Notes: generated by a model not told the origin, from the sequence alone. A DNA stretch of 64,000 nucleotides from Rhodocyclaceae bacterium (GCA_008080565.1 VIKE01000030.1:1-64000); one strand, 5' to 3'; shown: positions 52,937 to 62,076, counted from the stretch's first letter. Numbers and translations: made by a program.

Positions 52937-53377
52937 ATGTGGCGTCGTGCGCTAGTCGCCCTGTCGCTGATCAGCGCTGCCGGAGCAGCGCTGGCTATCG
53001 ACTACCGCTCAGTCGGTGTGCCGGCAGCCATCCTGTTCGATGCGCCGTCGCTGCAAGGCAAGAAGCTCTACCTGATCAAGGCACAGACGCCAGTCGAGGT
53101 CGTCGTCAAGCTCGAAGGCTGGTTCAAGGTGCGCGATGCCGAAGGGACGCTGGCCTGGCTGGAGTCGCGCAACCTTGTTGAGAAACGGACGCTCGTTGTG
53201 ACCGCGCCGCAAGCTGAAATTCGCCAGTCGGACAAGCTGGAATCGGCCGTCCTGGCCGAACTGGACAAATGGGTGGCGGTTGAATTCATCGAACCCGCTT
53301 CGCCGGGCTGGGCCAAGGTACGCCATCGCGATGGCGCGACCGGCTACATTCGTTCGACGCAGGTCTGGGGCCTATGA
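52937..53377 (+). CDS. Exported SH3-domain protein
   Basis: The product is 146 aa from ATG 52937, with AAGGTG upstream. The signal peptide ends at ALA (residue 20). Two bacterial SH3-like modules follow (about 22-75 and 80-146), with GKKLYLIKAQTPVEVVVKLE, WFKVRDAEGTLAWLESRNLV and GWAKVRHRDGATGYIRSTQVWG. It probably binds peptidoglycan in the periplasm. It sits between secB and gpsA, and its stop overlaps the gpsA start. Confidence 0.82.
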   Translation: MWRRALVALSLISAAGAALAIDYRSVGVPAAILFDAPSLQGKKLYLIKAQTPVEVVVKLEGWFKVRDAEGTLAWLESRNLVEKRTLVVTAPQAEIRQSDKLESAVLAELDKWVAVEFIEPASPGWAKVRHRDGATGYIRSTQVWGL

Positions 53378-54363
53378 AAATTTCGCTGCTTGGCGCTGGT
53401 GCCTGGGGCACGGCGCTGTCGATTGCCTTTGCCGGCAAGCATGATTTGACGCTGTGGTCGCGCGAAGAGGATGTCGCTGCCGACCTGAAATCCACCCGAG
53501 AAAACCATCGGTTTTTCCCCGGCTACAAACTGCCGGAATCGGTCGCCGTATCCACGGATTTCGAGGCAGCTGTCGCCGCGGCAGAGTTGCTCATCGTGGC
53601 GACGCCGATTGCCGGTTTGCGGCCAACCGTCGAACGTCTCAAGGCGATCGGCTGCACGTTGCCGGTGTTGTGGGTGTGCAAGGGTTTCGAGGCGGGGAGC
53701 GGCAAGCTGCCACACCAGGTGGTGACTGAAGTGCTCGGCCAGCAGGCCTTGTGCGGCGCACTGTCCGGCCCCAGCTTTGCCGAGGAAGTGGCGGCCGGGC
53801 AGCCGACCGCCGTGGCGCTGGCCGGCAATGACCCGGCCTTCGCCCGCGAAGCGGCGCGCCAACTCCATACGGCGCGTCTGCGCATCTACGCCAATGACGA
53901 TCTGGTTGGCGTCGAAGTCGGCGGGGCGGTCAAAAACGTGTTGGCCATCGCCACCGGCGTTTGCGACGGACTCGGGCTAGGCCTGAATTCCCGGGCGGCG
54001 CTGATGACGCGTGGCCTGGCTGAAATCGCCCGGCTTGGTCTGGCGCTGGGGGCGGACCGCCAGACTTTCATGGGCCTGGCCGGCATGGGTGACCTGATTC
54101 TGACCTGTACCGGCGATCTGTCGCGCAACCGCCGCGTCGGTCTGGCGCTGGCCCAGAACAAATCGTTGCCACAGATCCTCGAAGAACTGGGCCATGTCGC
54201 CGAAGGCGTTTATACGGCGCGTGAGGTCGATCGCCTGTCGAGCCAACTCGGCGTCGATATGCCGATCAGTGCCGCCGTGGCGGCCGTGCTGGATGGTCGG
54301 TTGAGTGCTGCGCAAGCCGTCGAGCAGTTGATGGCGCGCGATCCGAAAGAAGAGTTGGCCTAG
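53374..54363 (+). CDS. gpsA: Glycerol-3-phosphate dehydrogenase [NAD(P)+]
   Basis: The product is 329 aa. It makes sn-glycerol-3-phosphate from dihydroxyacetone phosphate for phospholipid synthesis. The Rossmann motif is ISLLGAGAWGTALSIAFA; the catalytic lysine is in EVGGAVKNVLAIATGVCDG; SGPSFAEEVAAGQPTAV and GLAGMGDLILTCTGDLSRN are present. ATG 53374 overlaps the SH3 gene stop. The end overlaps the convergent trmL stop by 4 nt. Confidence 0.97.
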   Translation: MKISLLGAGAWGTALSIAFAGKHDLTLWSREEDVAADLKSTRENHRFFPGYKLPESVAVSTDFEAAVAAAELLIVATPIAGLRPTVERLKAIGCTLPVLWVCKGFEAGSGKLPHQVVTEVLGQQALCGALSGPSFAEEVAAGQPTAVALAGNDPAFAREAARQLHTARLRIYANDDLVGVEVGGAVKNVLAIATGVCDGLGLGLNSRAALMTRGLAEIARLGLALGADRQTFMGLAGMGDLILTCTGDLSRNRRVGLALAQNKSLPQILEELGHVAEGVYTAREVDRLSSQLGVDMPISAAVAAVLDGRLSAAQAVEQLMARDPKEELA

Positions 54364-54824
54364 CTGGCACCAGCGAAGCCGGCCTGGCGCCAGGCTTCGA
54401 AGACGGTGACGGCGGCAGCGTTGGAGAGGTTGAGGCTACGCTGCCCGGCCTGCATCGGCAGGCGCAGTCGCTGTTGCGGCAGAAACTCGGCGAGCACGTC
54501 CGGCGGCAGTCCGCTGGTTTCGCGACCAAAGACAAACACATCGTCTTCTTGCAAGGCAGTATCGAACGGACTGCCGGTGCCCTTCGTCGTCATGGCGAAC
54601 AGGCGTCGCCCGGCAAGTGCCGCCTTGCAGGTTGCCCAGTCGGCGTGACGCACGACGCGGGCGTATTCGTGATAATCCAGTCCGGCCCGGCGCAAACCCT
54701 TGTCGGTGATGTCAAAGCCGAGCGGTTCGACCAGATGCAACTCGGCCCCGGTATTGGCGCACAGGCGAATGATGTTGCCCGTGTTGGGCGGAATTTCGGG
54801 CTGGTAGAGAACGACGGCAAACAC
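54360..54824 (-). CDS. trmL: tRNA (cytidine/uridine-2'-O-)-methyltransferase TrmL
   Basis: The product is 154 aa, starting at GTG 54824. It is a minimal SPOUT methyltransferase that modifies the wobble base of certain leucine tRNAs. Motif I YQPEIPPNTGNIIRLCANTG, motif II FVFGRETSGLPPDVL and motif III RLPMQAGQRSLNLSNAAAV are complete. It follows comF on the same strand after 45 nt and may be co-transcribed with it. Confidence 0.95.
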   Translation of the reverse strand: MFAVVLYQPEIPPNTGNIIRLCANTGAELHLVEPLGFDITDKGLRRAGLDYHEYARVVRHADWATCKAALAGRRLFAMTTKGTGSPFDTALQEDDVFVFGRETSGLPPDVLAEFLPQQRLRLPMQAGQRSLNLSNAAAVTVFEAWRQAGFAGAS

Positions 54825-54869
54825 GCGACCACTTTCTGGCGAGGGAAGGGGGCGAATTAGAGCACGGAT

Positions 54870-55586
54870 TCAGTGCTTTAGCGCACGGGCGATGACGGCA
54901 ACGGTGACCTCGGCGGCGCCATGCAGTTTGAGGATGCGGGCGCACTCGTTGGCTGTCGCGCCGGTGGTCATGACGTCGTCGATGAGCAGCAGGCGCTGGC
55001 CGGTGAAGTCCCGCCGACACTCGAAGGCGCCACGGACGTTTTTGTGGCGCTCCTTGTGCGGCATCGAGGTTTGTGGCGGCGTTACTCGCGTGCGCAGGAC
55101 ATTCCCACGGTCAACCGGAATTTTTGCCCAAAATTGAAATGCTCTGGCGATCTCGGCTGACTGGTTGAAGCCCCTTTCCTGCAGACGTTCGGGGTGCAAG
55201 GGCAGGGGGACGATGCAATCGAATGCTTCGGTGCTGCTTAGCCCGGCCAGTTTTTGCCCAGCCCAGCCGGCCACCGCCAGTTGGTGCCCGTACTTGAGTG
55301 CATGAACGATTCGATCGACCGGAAAGTCGTAGCAGTAAAGGGCGATGGTCCGCGCGAAGTGCGGCGTCTCACGCAGGCAGGCGCCGCAGCGTTCGCCATG
55401 CGTCGTCGGGACGGCGCAGATCGGGCACAGGGCCGTGGGCAAGGGAGGAAGATCGTTCGTGCATGGCGGGCAGAGCAGGTTCCCCCGGCTGTCGGCGCCA
55501 CAAAGGAGGCAACTGCCTGGCAGGGCGGCGTCGAGGATTTTCCGGCCAAGCCGTTTGAGCCCTTCGGGCTGGGGTAAAATTGACAT
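54870..55586 (-). CDS. comF: ComF family protein (competence-associated phosphoribosyltransferase fold)
   Basis: The product is 238 aa from ATG 55586; an in-frame ATG at 55613 is an alternative. An N-terminal zinc finger (CLLCGADSRGNLLCPPC, then CPICAVP and CGACL) is followed by a PRTase-like domain with KYGHQLAVAGWAGQKLAGL, ERGFNQSAEIARA and the PRPP-type LLLIDDVMTTGATANECA. ComF homologues are needed for natural transformation, acting on incoming single-stranded DNA in the cytoplasm. A 39-bp repeat, here proposed as a DNA uptake-like sequence, lies inside this gene. Divergent from bioB. Confidence 0.9.
   Translation of the reverse strand: MSILPQPEGLKRLGRKILDAALPGSCLLCGADSRGNLLCPPCTNDLPPLPTALCPICAVPTTHGERCGACLRETPHFARTIALYCYDFPVDRIVHALKYGHQLAVAGWAGQKLAGLSSTEAFDCIVPLPLHPERLQERGFNQSAEIARAFQFWAKIPVDRGNVLRTRVTPPQTSMPHKERHKNVRGAFECRRDFTGQRLLLIDDVMTTGATANECARILKLHGAAEVTVAVIARALKH
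55102..55140 (-). repeat. 39-bp GTTGACCGT repeat, copy 14 (inside comF)
   Basis: On the minus strand: ATTTCAATTTT, GGGC, AAAAATT, then CCGGTTGACCGTGGGAA. It is in the comF reading frame, encoding FQFWAKIPVDRGN, and keeps the full 39-bp register. Confidence 0.88.
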
Positions 55587-55669
55587 CCAGCCGGAGCGTC
55601 CGCGATAATCCATAATTACCGATGCGTTTCGTATCTGATTTTTATAGCATTTTTCACGCAAGGCCTTTC

Positions 55670-56647
55670 ATGCAAGCTAGCTCCACCGCCGCCGTTTCGT
55701 CTGTTTCCCAGTCTGCTCCCGCCCGTCTCTGGTCGGTTGCTGAAGTACTCGCGCTCTACGAGTTGCCGCTGATGGACCTGATCTGGCGGGCGCAGGGAGT
55801 GCACCGCGAAAACTTCGATCCGAACGCCATTCAACGCTCGACGCTGCTTTCGGTCAAGACCGGCGGCTGTTCGGAAGATTGCAGCTATTGCTCGCAGTCG
55901 GCCCGCTATGACACCGACACCGAGCGCGAGCGTCTGATGCCGCTCGACGAGGTGGTTGCCGCTGCCCAGGCCGCCAAGGCCAAGGGCGCTTCGCGCTTGG
56001 GCGCCGCCTGGAAGGGGCCGAAGGACAACGATCTCGACCGCGTGCTCGACATGGTGCGCGAAGTGAAGGCGCTGGGCATGCAGACCTGCGTGACCCTCGG
56101 CATGCTCAAGGAAGGCCAGGCCGAAAAGCTCAAGGACGCCGGCCTCGACTACTACAACCACAATCTTGATACCGACAAGGAGTTCTACGGTCAGGTCATC
56201 AAGACGCACACTCAGGACGACCGTCTCGATACCCTCGAGCAGGTCCGCGATGCCGGCATCAACGTCTGCTCCGGCGGCATCATCGGCATGGGCGAATCGC
56301 GCAAGAACCGCGCTGGTTTGCTCGTTCAACTGGCCAACCTGCCCAAGGCGCCGGAGTCCGTGCCGATCAACAATCTTGTGCCGATTCCCGGTACGCCGCT
56401 GGCCGACAAGGATCGCCTCGACCCGTTCGAGTTCGTGCGGACCATCGCCGCCGCCCGCATCATGATGCCGACCTCGTGGGTTCGCCTGTCGGCTGGTCGC
56501 CAGGAGATGAGCGACGAACTGCAGGCCCTGTGCTTCCTGGCTGGTGCCAATTCGATGTTCTATGGCGATTTCTTGCTGACCACCGGCAACCCGGACATCG
56601 AACGCGACGACGCGCTGTTTGCCCGTCTCGGCGTCAAGGCAATTTGA
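55670..56647 (+). CDS. bioB: Biotin synthase lacking one [2Fe-2S] cluster ligand
   Basis: The product is 325 aa. BioB is a radical-SAM enzyme inserting sulfur into dethiobiotin. The SAM-cluster motif C67-SED-C71-SY-C74 is intact. Two of the three Cys ligands of the [2Fe-2S] cluster are present ([16 protein letters not shown]), and the arginine in RLSAGRQEM is there. The third, Cys97 of E. coli in TRFCMGAAW, is absent: this protein reads ASRLGAAW at residues 108-114. Six nt (two codons) appear deleted. The protein would be inactive as read, which again suggests missing bases. ATG 55670 has AAGG upstream; the stop overlaps bioC. Confidence 0.92.
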   Translation: MQASSTAAVSSVSQSAPARLWSVAEVLALYELPLMDLIWRAQGVHRENFDPNAIQRSTLLSVKTGGCSEDCSYCSQSARYDTDTERERLMPLDEVVAAAQAAKAKGASRLGAAWKGPKDNDLDRVLDMVREVKALGMQTCVTLGMLKEGQAEKLKDAGLDYYNHNLDTDKEFYGQVIKTHTQDDRLDTLEQVRDAGINVCSGGIIGMGESRKNRAGLLVQLANLPKAPESVPINNLVPIPGTPLADKDRLDPFEFVRTIAAARIMMPTSWVRLSAGRQEMSDELQALCFLAGANSMFYGDFLLTTGNPDIERDDALFARLGVKAI

Positions 56648-57537
56648 GCTCAGCCAGCCCGCATTCAGGTTTTGTCGACCGGCAACACGTCGGTCGGCGC
56701 TTTGCCAGAGTCGCCGCAACCTATGGCGAAGGCGATTTTTTCGCCCGCGAAGTCGATCGCCGGATGCAAGAGCGGCTCGATTTCGTCAAGGTCGAACCGA
56801 AGCGGATTCTCGACCTCGGCTGCAGTCGCGGTGGGAGCTTTCCCGGTCTGTCCGCCCGCTATCCCGAGGCTGAACTGATCGGTCTGGATGTCGCGCCGGC
56901 CATGCTTTCTGCCGGCCGTATCCCGCGCGCCGGCTGGCAACGCTGGCTGGGTATCGGGAAGAATTCTGAACCGCTTCGCCTGGCGGCCGATGCGGCCAAT
57001 TTACCCCTGACATCCCGGTCGACCGCAATCGTCTGGTCCAACCTGCTGTTGCACTGGCTGGACGATCCGATTCCGGCGCTGGCCGAAGCGCATCGTGTGC
57101 TCGAAGTCGGCGGTCTGCTCATGTTCTCGACGCTCGGCCCGGATACGTTGAAGGAGCTGCGCTCCGCTTTCGCCGATGGCTATGCCCACACCCAGCGTTT
57201 TGCCGACATGCACGATCTCGGCGACATGCTGGTCGGCTGCGGCTTTGCCGATCCGGTCATGGACATGGAGGTCATCACGCTGACCTACGACGATGTGGAC
57301 GCCATGTTTGCCGAACTGCGTGCTGCCGGCTCATCCTGCGCCATGAAGGCCCGGCGCCACGGGATGACCGGCCGAAAGTCGTGGGCGAGCGGCAAGGCCG
57401 CCTACGAAGCGATGCGCAAGGATGGCAGGCTACCGGCGACCTTCGAGGTCATCTACGGTCACGCCTGGAAGGCAGAGCCGAAGAAAACGCCGGATGGTCG
57501 CGCCATCGTCCGCTTTGATCTGACCCGGAAAGGCTGA
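56644..57537 (+). CDS. bioC: Malonyl-ACP O-methyltransferase BioC
   Basis: The product is 297 aa, starting at TTG 56644, which overlaps the bioB stop (TTGA). It methylates malonyl-ACP to begin pimelate synthesis for biotin. The SAM-binding motif is [20 protein letters not shown]; further family segments are [32 protein letters not shown] and [20 protein letters not shown]. Directly downstream of bioB, it supports a bioBC transcript. The rest of the bio genes are not in the window. Confidence 0.92.
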   Translation: MSSASPHSGFVDRQHVGRRFARVAATYGEGDFFAREVDRRMQERLDFVKVEPKRILDLGCSRGGSFPGLSARYPEAELIGLDVAPAMLSAGRIPRAGWQRWLGIGKNSEPLRLAADAANLPLTSRSTAIVWSNLLLHWLDDPIPALAEAHRVLEVGGLLMFSTLGPDTLKELRSAFADGYAHTQRFADMHDLGDMLVGCGFADPVMDMEVITLTYDDVDAMFAELRAAGSSCAMKARRHGMTGRKSWASGKAAYEAMRKDGRLPATFEVIYGHAWKAEPKKTPDGRAIVRFDLTRKG

Positions 57538-57552
57538 GGCCTAGTCCCGAGG

Positions 57553-57591
57553 CTTTCAATTTTGGCCGTTTTTTCCAGTTGACCGTGGCAA
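57553..57591 (+). repeat. 39-bp GTTGACCGT repeat, copy 15 (intergenic)
   Basis: CTTTCAATTTT, GGCCG, TTTTTT, then CCAGTTGACCGTGGCAA. It lies in the 67-nt space between convergent bioC and msrPQ. Confidence 0.87.
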
Positions 57592-57604
57592 GCTGCCGGA
57601 CGGA

Positions 57605-59170
57605 TCAATCCGGTTTCTGTTTGAAGAATTTCAGCGGCTTCACTCCCTGAAATTGCGGTACCGGGATCGCCTTGCGCTGGCGTTCACGAATCCGCCAGCC
57701 GAGTAGCATGGCGACGGCCACGGAATACGCCAGCGGCCAGAGCAGCGCGGTGGCCTTGACCAGCCAGAAATAATGCACTGTGGCGAGAATGCTGATCAGG
57801 TAGATGCTGCGGTGCAGTTCCTGCCATTTTCGTCCGCCCAGCTTGCGAATGGCCCAGTTGCTCGAGGTGGTAGCCAGTGGAATCAACAACAGGAAGGCGG
57901 CAAAGCCGACTGTCACGAAGGGGCGCTTGAAAATATCCTTGGCGATGTCATCGAGTACGAAGTCATGGTCGAAGCCGATGAAACTCAGGAAGTGCAGCGT
58001 GGCGTAGAAAAAACAGAATAGCCCGAGCATGCGCCGCAGCCGGGTCAGCCAGTGCATTTGCGTCATCGCCCGCAGCGGCGTCACGCAGAGCGTGATGAGC
58101 AGCAGGTTGAAGGTCCAGGTGCCGGTCCACCGCTGGACGAATTCCACCGGGTTGGCCCCGAAGTCTCCGGTATAAGCAGCCCACACCAGGCGCATTGCGG
58201 GGATCAGGCAGAGGGCGAAGAGGGCGATCTTGATCAAATCCATGCCGGCGTACAGGCCGGCGACCTGCTCGGCGTAGCCATTGAAGGGTAGCGTCTTGCG
58301 TTTGAGAAACTCGCCGAGACGGCGTTCGCTGGCTTGACTCCAGCGCCGGTGCGGGACATCCGGATTGACGTTGGAGTAGAAGCCATACTCGTCAGGCCCG
58401 GCTTTCATCCATGCCGTTTGCGGTTGCTTCTCGACAAAGCGAATGCGAACGATCGATTTTGCCCCCTTGAAGCCGTATTTCCAAGGCACGATGAGGCGAA
58501 GCGGAGCCCCGTTCTGCTTCGGCATGACCTCGCCGTACATGCCGACTGCGAGAAGCGTCAGCGGATGTCGTGCTTCATCGAGCCTGAGTGCTTCGACATA
58601 CGGCCAATCAAGCAGCGGAATGCGCACGTAGGGCATTTGTTCGGGATCGGCCAGGCTCCAGAACTCGACGAACTTGGCGTTGCCGGTCAGTTCGACCCGT
58701 TTGAGCAGTTCGCCGAACGGAAATCCGACCCAGGGCACAACAGCACTCCACCCCTCAACGCAACGCAGCCGGTAAATGCGCTCCTCGAGTGGCGCCCATT
58801 TCAGGATATCTTCGATGGCAAAGGTCTTTGCCGTTTTGACTTCGCCGTCGATCGTCACTGTCCACGGCCGCGTGCGCAAGCGATGGGCATTTTTCGCCGG
58901 GCTGTCCTTGTCCGGTCCGAATTCGTAGAAATTGCCGTAAGTCGTCATCGACTGGTACGGCGTCAGTTTGTCGTCGCGCGTCGAGAACGGGCTGGCGAGC
59001 AGATTCTCGAAACGGCCGCTGCCACTGCGGGGCTCCGCGCCATGGGCCAGTCCCAGGCTGGCTGCGCCGAGGCCGATGGCCAGAGAACGAACGAAGTCCC
59101 GGCGACCGGCGTAAACCTGCGAATCGGTAATTTCAGAGCTGGGTAATTCCGGGCGGGGGCAAATCAGCAT
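57605..59170 (-). CDS. Fused MsrP-MsrQ methionine sulfoxide reductase (catalytic plus heme membrane subunits)
   Basis: The product is 521 aa. Residues 1-40 carry a Tat signal (GRRDFVRSLAIGLGAASLGLA). Residues 50-320 are MsrP, with the molybdenum-ligand cysteine in YRLRCVEGWSAVVPWVGFP, and end in the usual GYAEQVAGLYAGMDL. With no stop or start between them, residues 321-521 continue as MsrQ (IKIALFALCLIPAMRLVWAA): five or six helices with heme-ligand histidines (LHFLSFIG, ELHRSIYLISILATVHYFW). MsrPQ repairs oxidised methionines in periplasmic proteins with electrons from the quinone pool. The two genes are normally separate; a short in-frame loss at the junction (near 58235) would explain the fusion. 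A topological problem arises, since the MsrP part is periplasmic and MsrQ starts in the cytoplasm. Confidence 0.88.
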   Translation of the reverse strand: MLICPRPELPSSEITDSQVYAGRRDFVRSLAIGLGAASLGLAHGAEPRSGSGRFENLLASPFSTRDDKLTPYQSMTTYGNFYEFGPDKDSPAKNAHRLRTRPWTVTIDGEVKTAKTFAIEDILKWAPLEERIYRLRCVEGWSAVVPWVGFPFGELLKRVELTGNAKFVEFWSLADPEQMPYVRIPLLDWPYVEALRLDEARHPLTLLAVGMYGEVMPKQNGAPLRLIVPWKYGFKGAKSIVRIRFVEKQPQTAWMKAGPDEYGFYSNVNPDVPHRRWSQASERRLGEFLKRKTLPFNGYAEQVAGLYAGMDLIKIALFALCLIPAMRLVWAAYTGDFGANPVEFVQRWTGTWTFNLLLITLCVTPLRAMTQMHWLTRLRRMLGLFCFFYATLHFLSFIGFDHDFVLDDIAKDIFKRPFVTVGFAAFLLLIPLATTSSNWAIRKLGGRKWQELHRSIYLISILATVHYFWLVKATALLWPLAYSVAVAMLLGWRIRERQRKAIPVPQFQGVKPLKFFKQKPD

Positions 59171-59274
59171 GATGGTTCCTGAGGGCTTGCATATCCATTA
59201 GTCGGTATCCTTCCCGAATCCTTACAGAGAAGGTCCGACGCAATGAATTTCAGACTGTCAGGATGCCCGCAGGT

Positions 59275-60117
59275 TCAGGCTGAAAGCGCGCCGCGCAACT
59301 CGATGATGTCCTCTTCGGCGCTCTTCAGGAGATCGGCGTAGCGCACACGGTCCGCCTCGCGTCTGGCCTCTTCCTCGGCATCCACCAAGTTGCGTTGCCA
59401 CGGCAGGCTGTTGTCGGATAGCGCGATGGCAAAATAGAGAATATCGCTGATGGTGCAGGGCTTTTCGACCCGGCTCAAATGACTTTGGTCGCGCACGGCA
59501 TCCGTAATCGCCGCCGGCAGCCCCAGGATGTGCAACAGGCTCTCGCCTATCCCTTCGTGCCAGCCGGCCAGCAGTTCGATCATTGCCGGCTCGTTGTTGC
59601 GGTATTCCGGGTATTCCGCCGCACGAAACAGCAGGTAGAAAATGCCGATGTTGTGGACCAGACCGGTCAGCATTGCGTTTTCCGGCTGAACGCGGCCCAG
59701 ATTGCGGGCCAGCACACGCGCGATTGCCGCAACCTGCAAGGAGTGCTCCCAGGTTTGCCGGGAAATATGATCGTAGGCCGCCAGATTCCTGGACCTCAGC
59801 ATCTGATCCATGGCCACGGCCAAGGATGTTGTTCGGACAATGTCGAACCCAAGCCGCTTGACTACGGCATTGAGGTTCGAAACCTCATCGCCGGAAGGGT
59901 TGTAGACGACCGAGTTGGCCAGTCGTAAAAGCTTGCTGGAGATCAGCGGCTCGACGCTAATCGCCTGAACCACTTGTTCGGTGCTGGCAAATGGATCTTT
60001 CAGTGCGTTACGGACGAGAATGGCCGCATCCAGGCAGGTCGGAAAATTGATATCGCCCGACAGATCGCGGGCGATATCTTCGAGGATGCGAAAGTGGATA
60101 CTGCTACCGCTGCTCAT
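59275..60117 (-). CDS. HDOD-domain protein
   Basis: The product is 280 aa. The HDOD domain spans about 20-215: LVRNALKDPFASTEQVVQAI, SVEPLISSKLLRLANS, LGFDIVRTTSLAVAM and a WEHSLQVAAIARVLARNLG segment in place of the HD metal site. HDOD proteins act as signalling scaffolds rather than hydrolases. The C terminus is helical. ATG 60117 is one base after the CBS gene stop, so both are in one operon, and nucleotide sensing by CBS may be linked to this output. Confidence 0.87.
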   Translation of the reverse strand: MSSGSSIHFRILEDIARDLSGDINFPTCLDAAILVRNALKDPFASTEQVVQAISVEPLISSKLLRLANSVVYNPSGDEVSNLNAVVKRLGFDIVRTTSLAVAMDQMLRSRNLAAYDHISRQTWEHSLQVAAIARVLARNLGRVQPENAMLTGLVHNIGIFYLLFRAAEYPEYRNNEPAMIELLAGWHEGIGESLLHILGLPAAITDAVRDQSHLSRVEKPCTISDILYFAIALSDNSLPWQRNLVDAEEEARREADRVRYADLLKSAEEDIIELRGALSA

Positions 60118-60118
60118 T

Positions 60119-60550
60119 TCAACTGGCGATGTAGTGTTCCAGCTGGGTGATCAGGAATTGCTGGTCGCAGATTGTTTCCTTGACCAGGTCGCCGATGGAG
60201 ATGATGCCCAGCACATTTCCTTCGTCATCCAGTACCGGTAGGTGGCGGAAGTGCTTTTCGGTCATCAGGGCCATGCACTCGTCAAGCGAAACCCCTGGAG
60301 TCACGTAGGCAACCTTGTCGCTCATGATTTCCTTGACCAGGGTTTCCTTGGATGTCTTGCCGTGCAGGATGATTTTCCGGGCATAGTCGCGTTCGGAAAA
60401 AATGCCGACCAGTTGTTCGCCGTCCAGAACCAACACGGCACCGACCTCATGCTTGGCCATTACGGTTAGAGCGTGAAAAACGGTATCGCCAGGCGCGACG
60501 ACGGCCAATGGGCGATTCCGGCCCGCGAGAAGCTGTTTGAGCGTCTTCAT
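60119..60550 (-). CDS. Tandem CBS-domain protein
   Basis: The product is 143 aa, consisting of two CBS motifs: residues about 10-65 (VVAPGDTVFHALTVMAKHEV, GAVLVLDGEQLVGIFSERD) and 75-135 (MSDKVAYVTPGVSLDECMAL, RHLPVLDDEGNVLGIISIGD). Such stand-alone pairs bind adenine nucleotides or NAD(H) and modulate a partner. It is first in an operon with the HDOD gene. A Shine-Dalgarno (GGAGA) precedes the ATG. Confidence 0.9.
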   Translation of the reverse strand: MKTLKQLLAGRNRPLAVVAPGDTVFHALTVMAKHEVGAVLVLDGEQLVGIFSERDYARKIILHGKTSKETLVKEIMSDKVAYVTPGVSLDECMALMTEKHFRHLPVLDDEGNVLGIISIGDLVKETICDQQFLITQLEHYIAS

Positions 60551-60623
60551 GTTTTGTCTCCTACTCCGTTGGGGTATTGTGTGTCCAGTCTAGTCGCGTC
60601 GACGTAGACTGCCAAGCGCCAGA

Positions 60624-60652
60624 AAAACAAAAAGGCAGCCGAGGCTGCCTTT
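60624..60652 (-). terminator. Terminator after cytochrome c4
   Basis: AAAGGCAGCC, loop, GGCTGCCTTT, followed on the minus strand by TTGTTTTT. It lies 19 nt after the cytochrome gene stop. Confidence 0.9.
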
Positions 60653-60670
60653 CTCATGCTGGTGCGCCAA

Positions 60671-61306
60671 TCAGCGCAGGCCGGCGGCGTATTCGGCGAC
60701 TGCCTTGATTTCGGCGTCGGACAGCTTGGCTGCGATCGTGCGCATCATCTTTTCCGGATCGTTGGCGCGTTCGTCAACACGGAAAGCCTTCAACTGGGCT
60801 TCGGTGTATTCCTGGAACTGACCTGCCAGACGCGGGTACTGGGCGGGCAAGCCGGCACCAGCCGGGCCGTGACAGCCGGCACAGGCCGGTACGCCTTTCT
60901 TGAAGTCACCCTGGCGCCAGATTTTCTGACCCAGCGCGATCTGTTTTTCGTCCTTGGCAGCGGCCGGCTTCTGCTTCTGGCTGGCGAACCAGGCAGCGAC
61001 GTTCTTGATGTCGTCGTCGGAGAGAGGGGCAGCCATACCGGCCATGATCGGGTTGTTGCGCACGGGCGGCTTGTCGCCAACCGGCTTGAAGTTCTTCAGT
61101 TGCTTGGCGATGTATTCCTCAACCTGGCCTGCCAGATTCGGATTGGCCGAAGTCGGGCTGTTGCCATCGACGCCATGACAGGCAACACAGATGGATTCGG
61201 CAATAGCCTTGCCTTTGGCTGGGTCAGCCTTGGCATGCGCTTCTTCGGAAGCGTGGGTGACGAAACTGGTGGCGAAAAGGATCGCCAGTGCCGCTTTACG
61301 GATCAT
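60671..61306 (-). CDS. Diheme cytochrome c4
   Basis: The product is 211 aa. A signal peptide (residues 1-19) exports it to the periplasm. Two class I cytochrome domains carry CVACH (about residue 40) and CAGCH (about 142), each with a distal methionine region ([40 protein letters not shown]). Cytochrome c4 donates electrons to terminal oxidases such as cbb3. ATG 61306 is preceded by AGGAG. It is divergent from engB, the common betaproteobacterial arrangement. Confidence 0.93.
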   Translation of the reverse strand: MIRKAALAILFATSFVTHASEEAHAKADPAKGKAIAESICVACHGVDGNSPTSANPNLAGQVEEYIAKQLKNFKPVGDKPPVRNNPIMAGMAAPLSDDDIKNVAAWFASQKQKPAAAKDEKQIALGQKIWRQGDFKKGVPACAGCHGPAGAGLPAQYPRLAGQFQEYTEAQLKAFRVDERANDPEKMMRTIAAKLSDAEIKAVAEYAAGLR

Positions 61307-61413
61307 TTCGAACTCCTAGTGCGCGTTTATGGGCGCTTTGGCCGGAACGGAGGTTACAAACCTGTTATTCTATATCAGTTCGCCGCCCTCTTGGCGGGTC
61401 TTCCGAGTTTTTT

Positions 61414-62076
61414 ATGCCTCTGTTCCAGCAGGCGGTTTTTTTGACAACCGTCGCCAATCTCCGTGATTTACCGCAGGATTCTGTTCGCGAAGTGGCCTTC
61501 GCCGGCCGTTCCAATGCCGGAAAATCTTCTGCCATCAATACCCTGGCGGGGCGTGTTCGTCTCGCCTACGTCAGCAAAACACCGGGTCGTACGCAGCATT
61601 TGAATTATTTCACGCTGGCCAACGGCAAGTATTTCGTGGACTTGCCGGGCTATGGTTATGCCAAGGCGCCGGAGGCGATTCGCTCGCAGTGGGAAGGCCT
61701 GATTGGCCCCTACCTGAGCAAGCGGGATCAGTTGGCCGGGCTGGTTGTCATCATGGACATCCGTCGGCCGATGACCGACCTCGATTTGCGCCTGATTGAC
61801 TGGTTTCGCCCAACCGGGCGGCCGATCCATATCCTGCTTTCCAAGGCCGACAAGTTGAGCCGCCAGGAGCAGATGAAAGCCCTGAAATCGGTCAAGGCCG
61901 AGGTGGCGACCTGGGGTGATGCTGACCTGTATTCGGTTCAGCTCTTTTCCAGCTTGAAAAAGACCGGTGTCGAAGAGGCTGAGGGCGTTCTCGCCAGTTG
62001 GCTGGAGATCGAAATCAAGCCAAAAGAAAACAAAGGGCCCCCGGATAAGGGGAGTCCGGGGGCCAAAAAGCCTTAA
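61414..62076 (+). CDS. engB: Ribosome-assembly GTPase EngB (YihA/YsxC)
   Basis: The product is 220 aa from ATG 61414; a longer frame to 61288 crosses the upstream region and lacks a ribosome site. G1 is [18 protein letters not shown]2/G3 region [11 protein letters not shown] and [10 protein letters not shown]4 LLSKADKLS. It acts in 50S assembly. The last 15 residues are Lys/Gly/Pro-rich and are encoded by a strong hairpin (62036-62064), probably a recent C-terminal extension. Confidence 0.95.
   Translation: MPLFQQAVFLTTVANLRDLPQDSVREVAFAGRSNAGKSSAINTLAGRVRLAYVSKTPGRTQHLNYFTLANGKYFVDLPGYGYAKAPEAIRSQWEGLIGPYLSKRDQLAGLVVIMDIRRPMTDLDLRLIDWFRPTGRPIHILLSKADKLSRQEQMKALKSVKAEVATWGDADLYSVQLFSSLKKTGVEEAEGVLASWLEIEIKPKENKGPPDKGSPGAKKP
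62036..62064. other. Strong hairpin inside the engB 3' end
   Basis: GGCCCCCGGA, 9-nt loop, TCCGGGGGCC: a perfect 10-bp stem within the last codons of engB. It is not followed by a U tract on the plus strand, so it may protect the mRNA 3' end or slow ribosomes rather than terminate. Confidence 0.7.
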
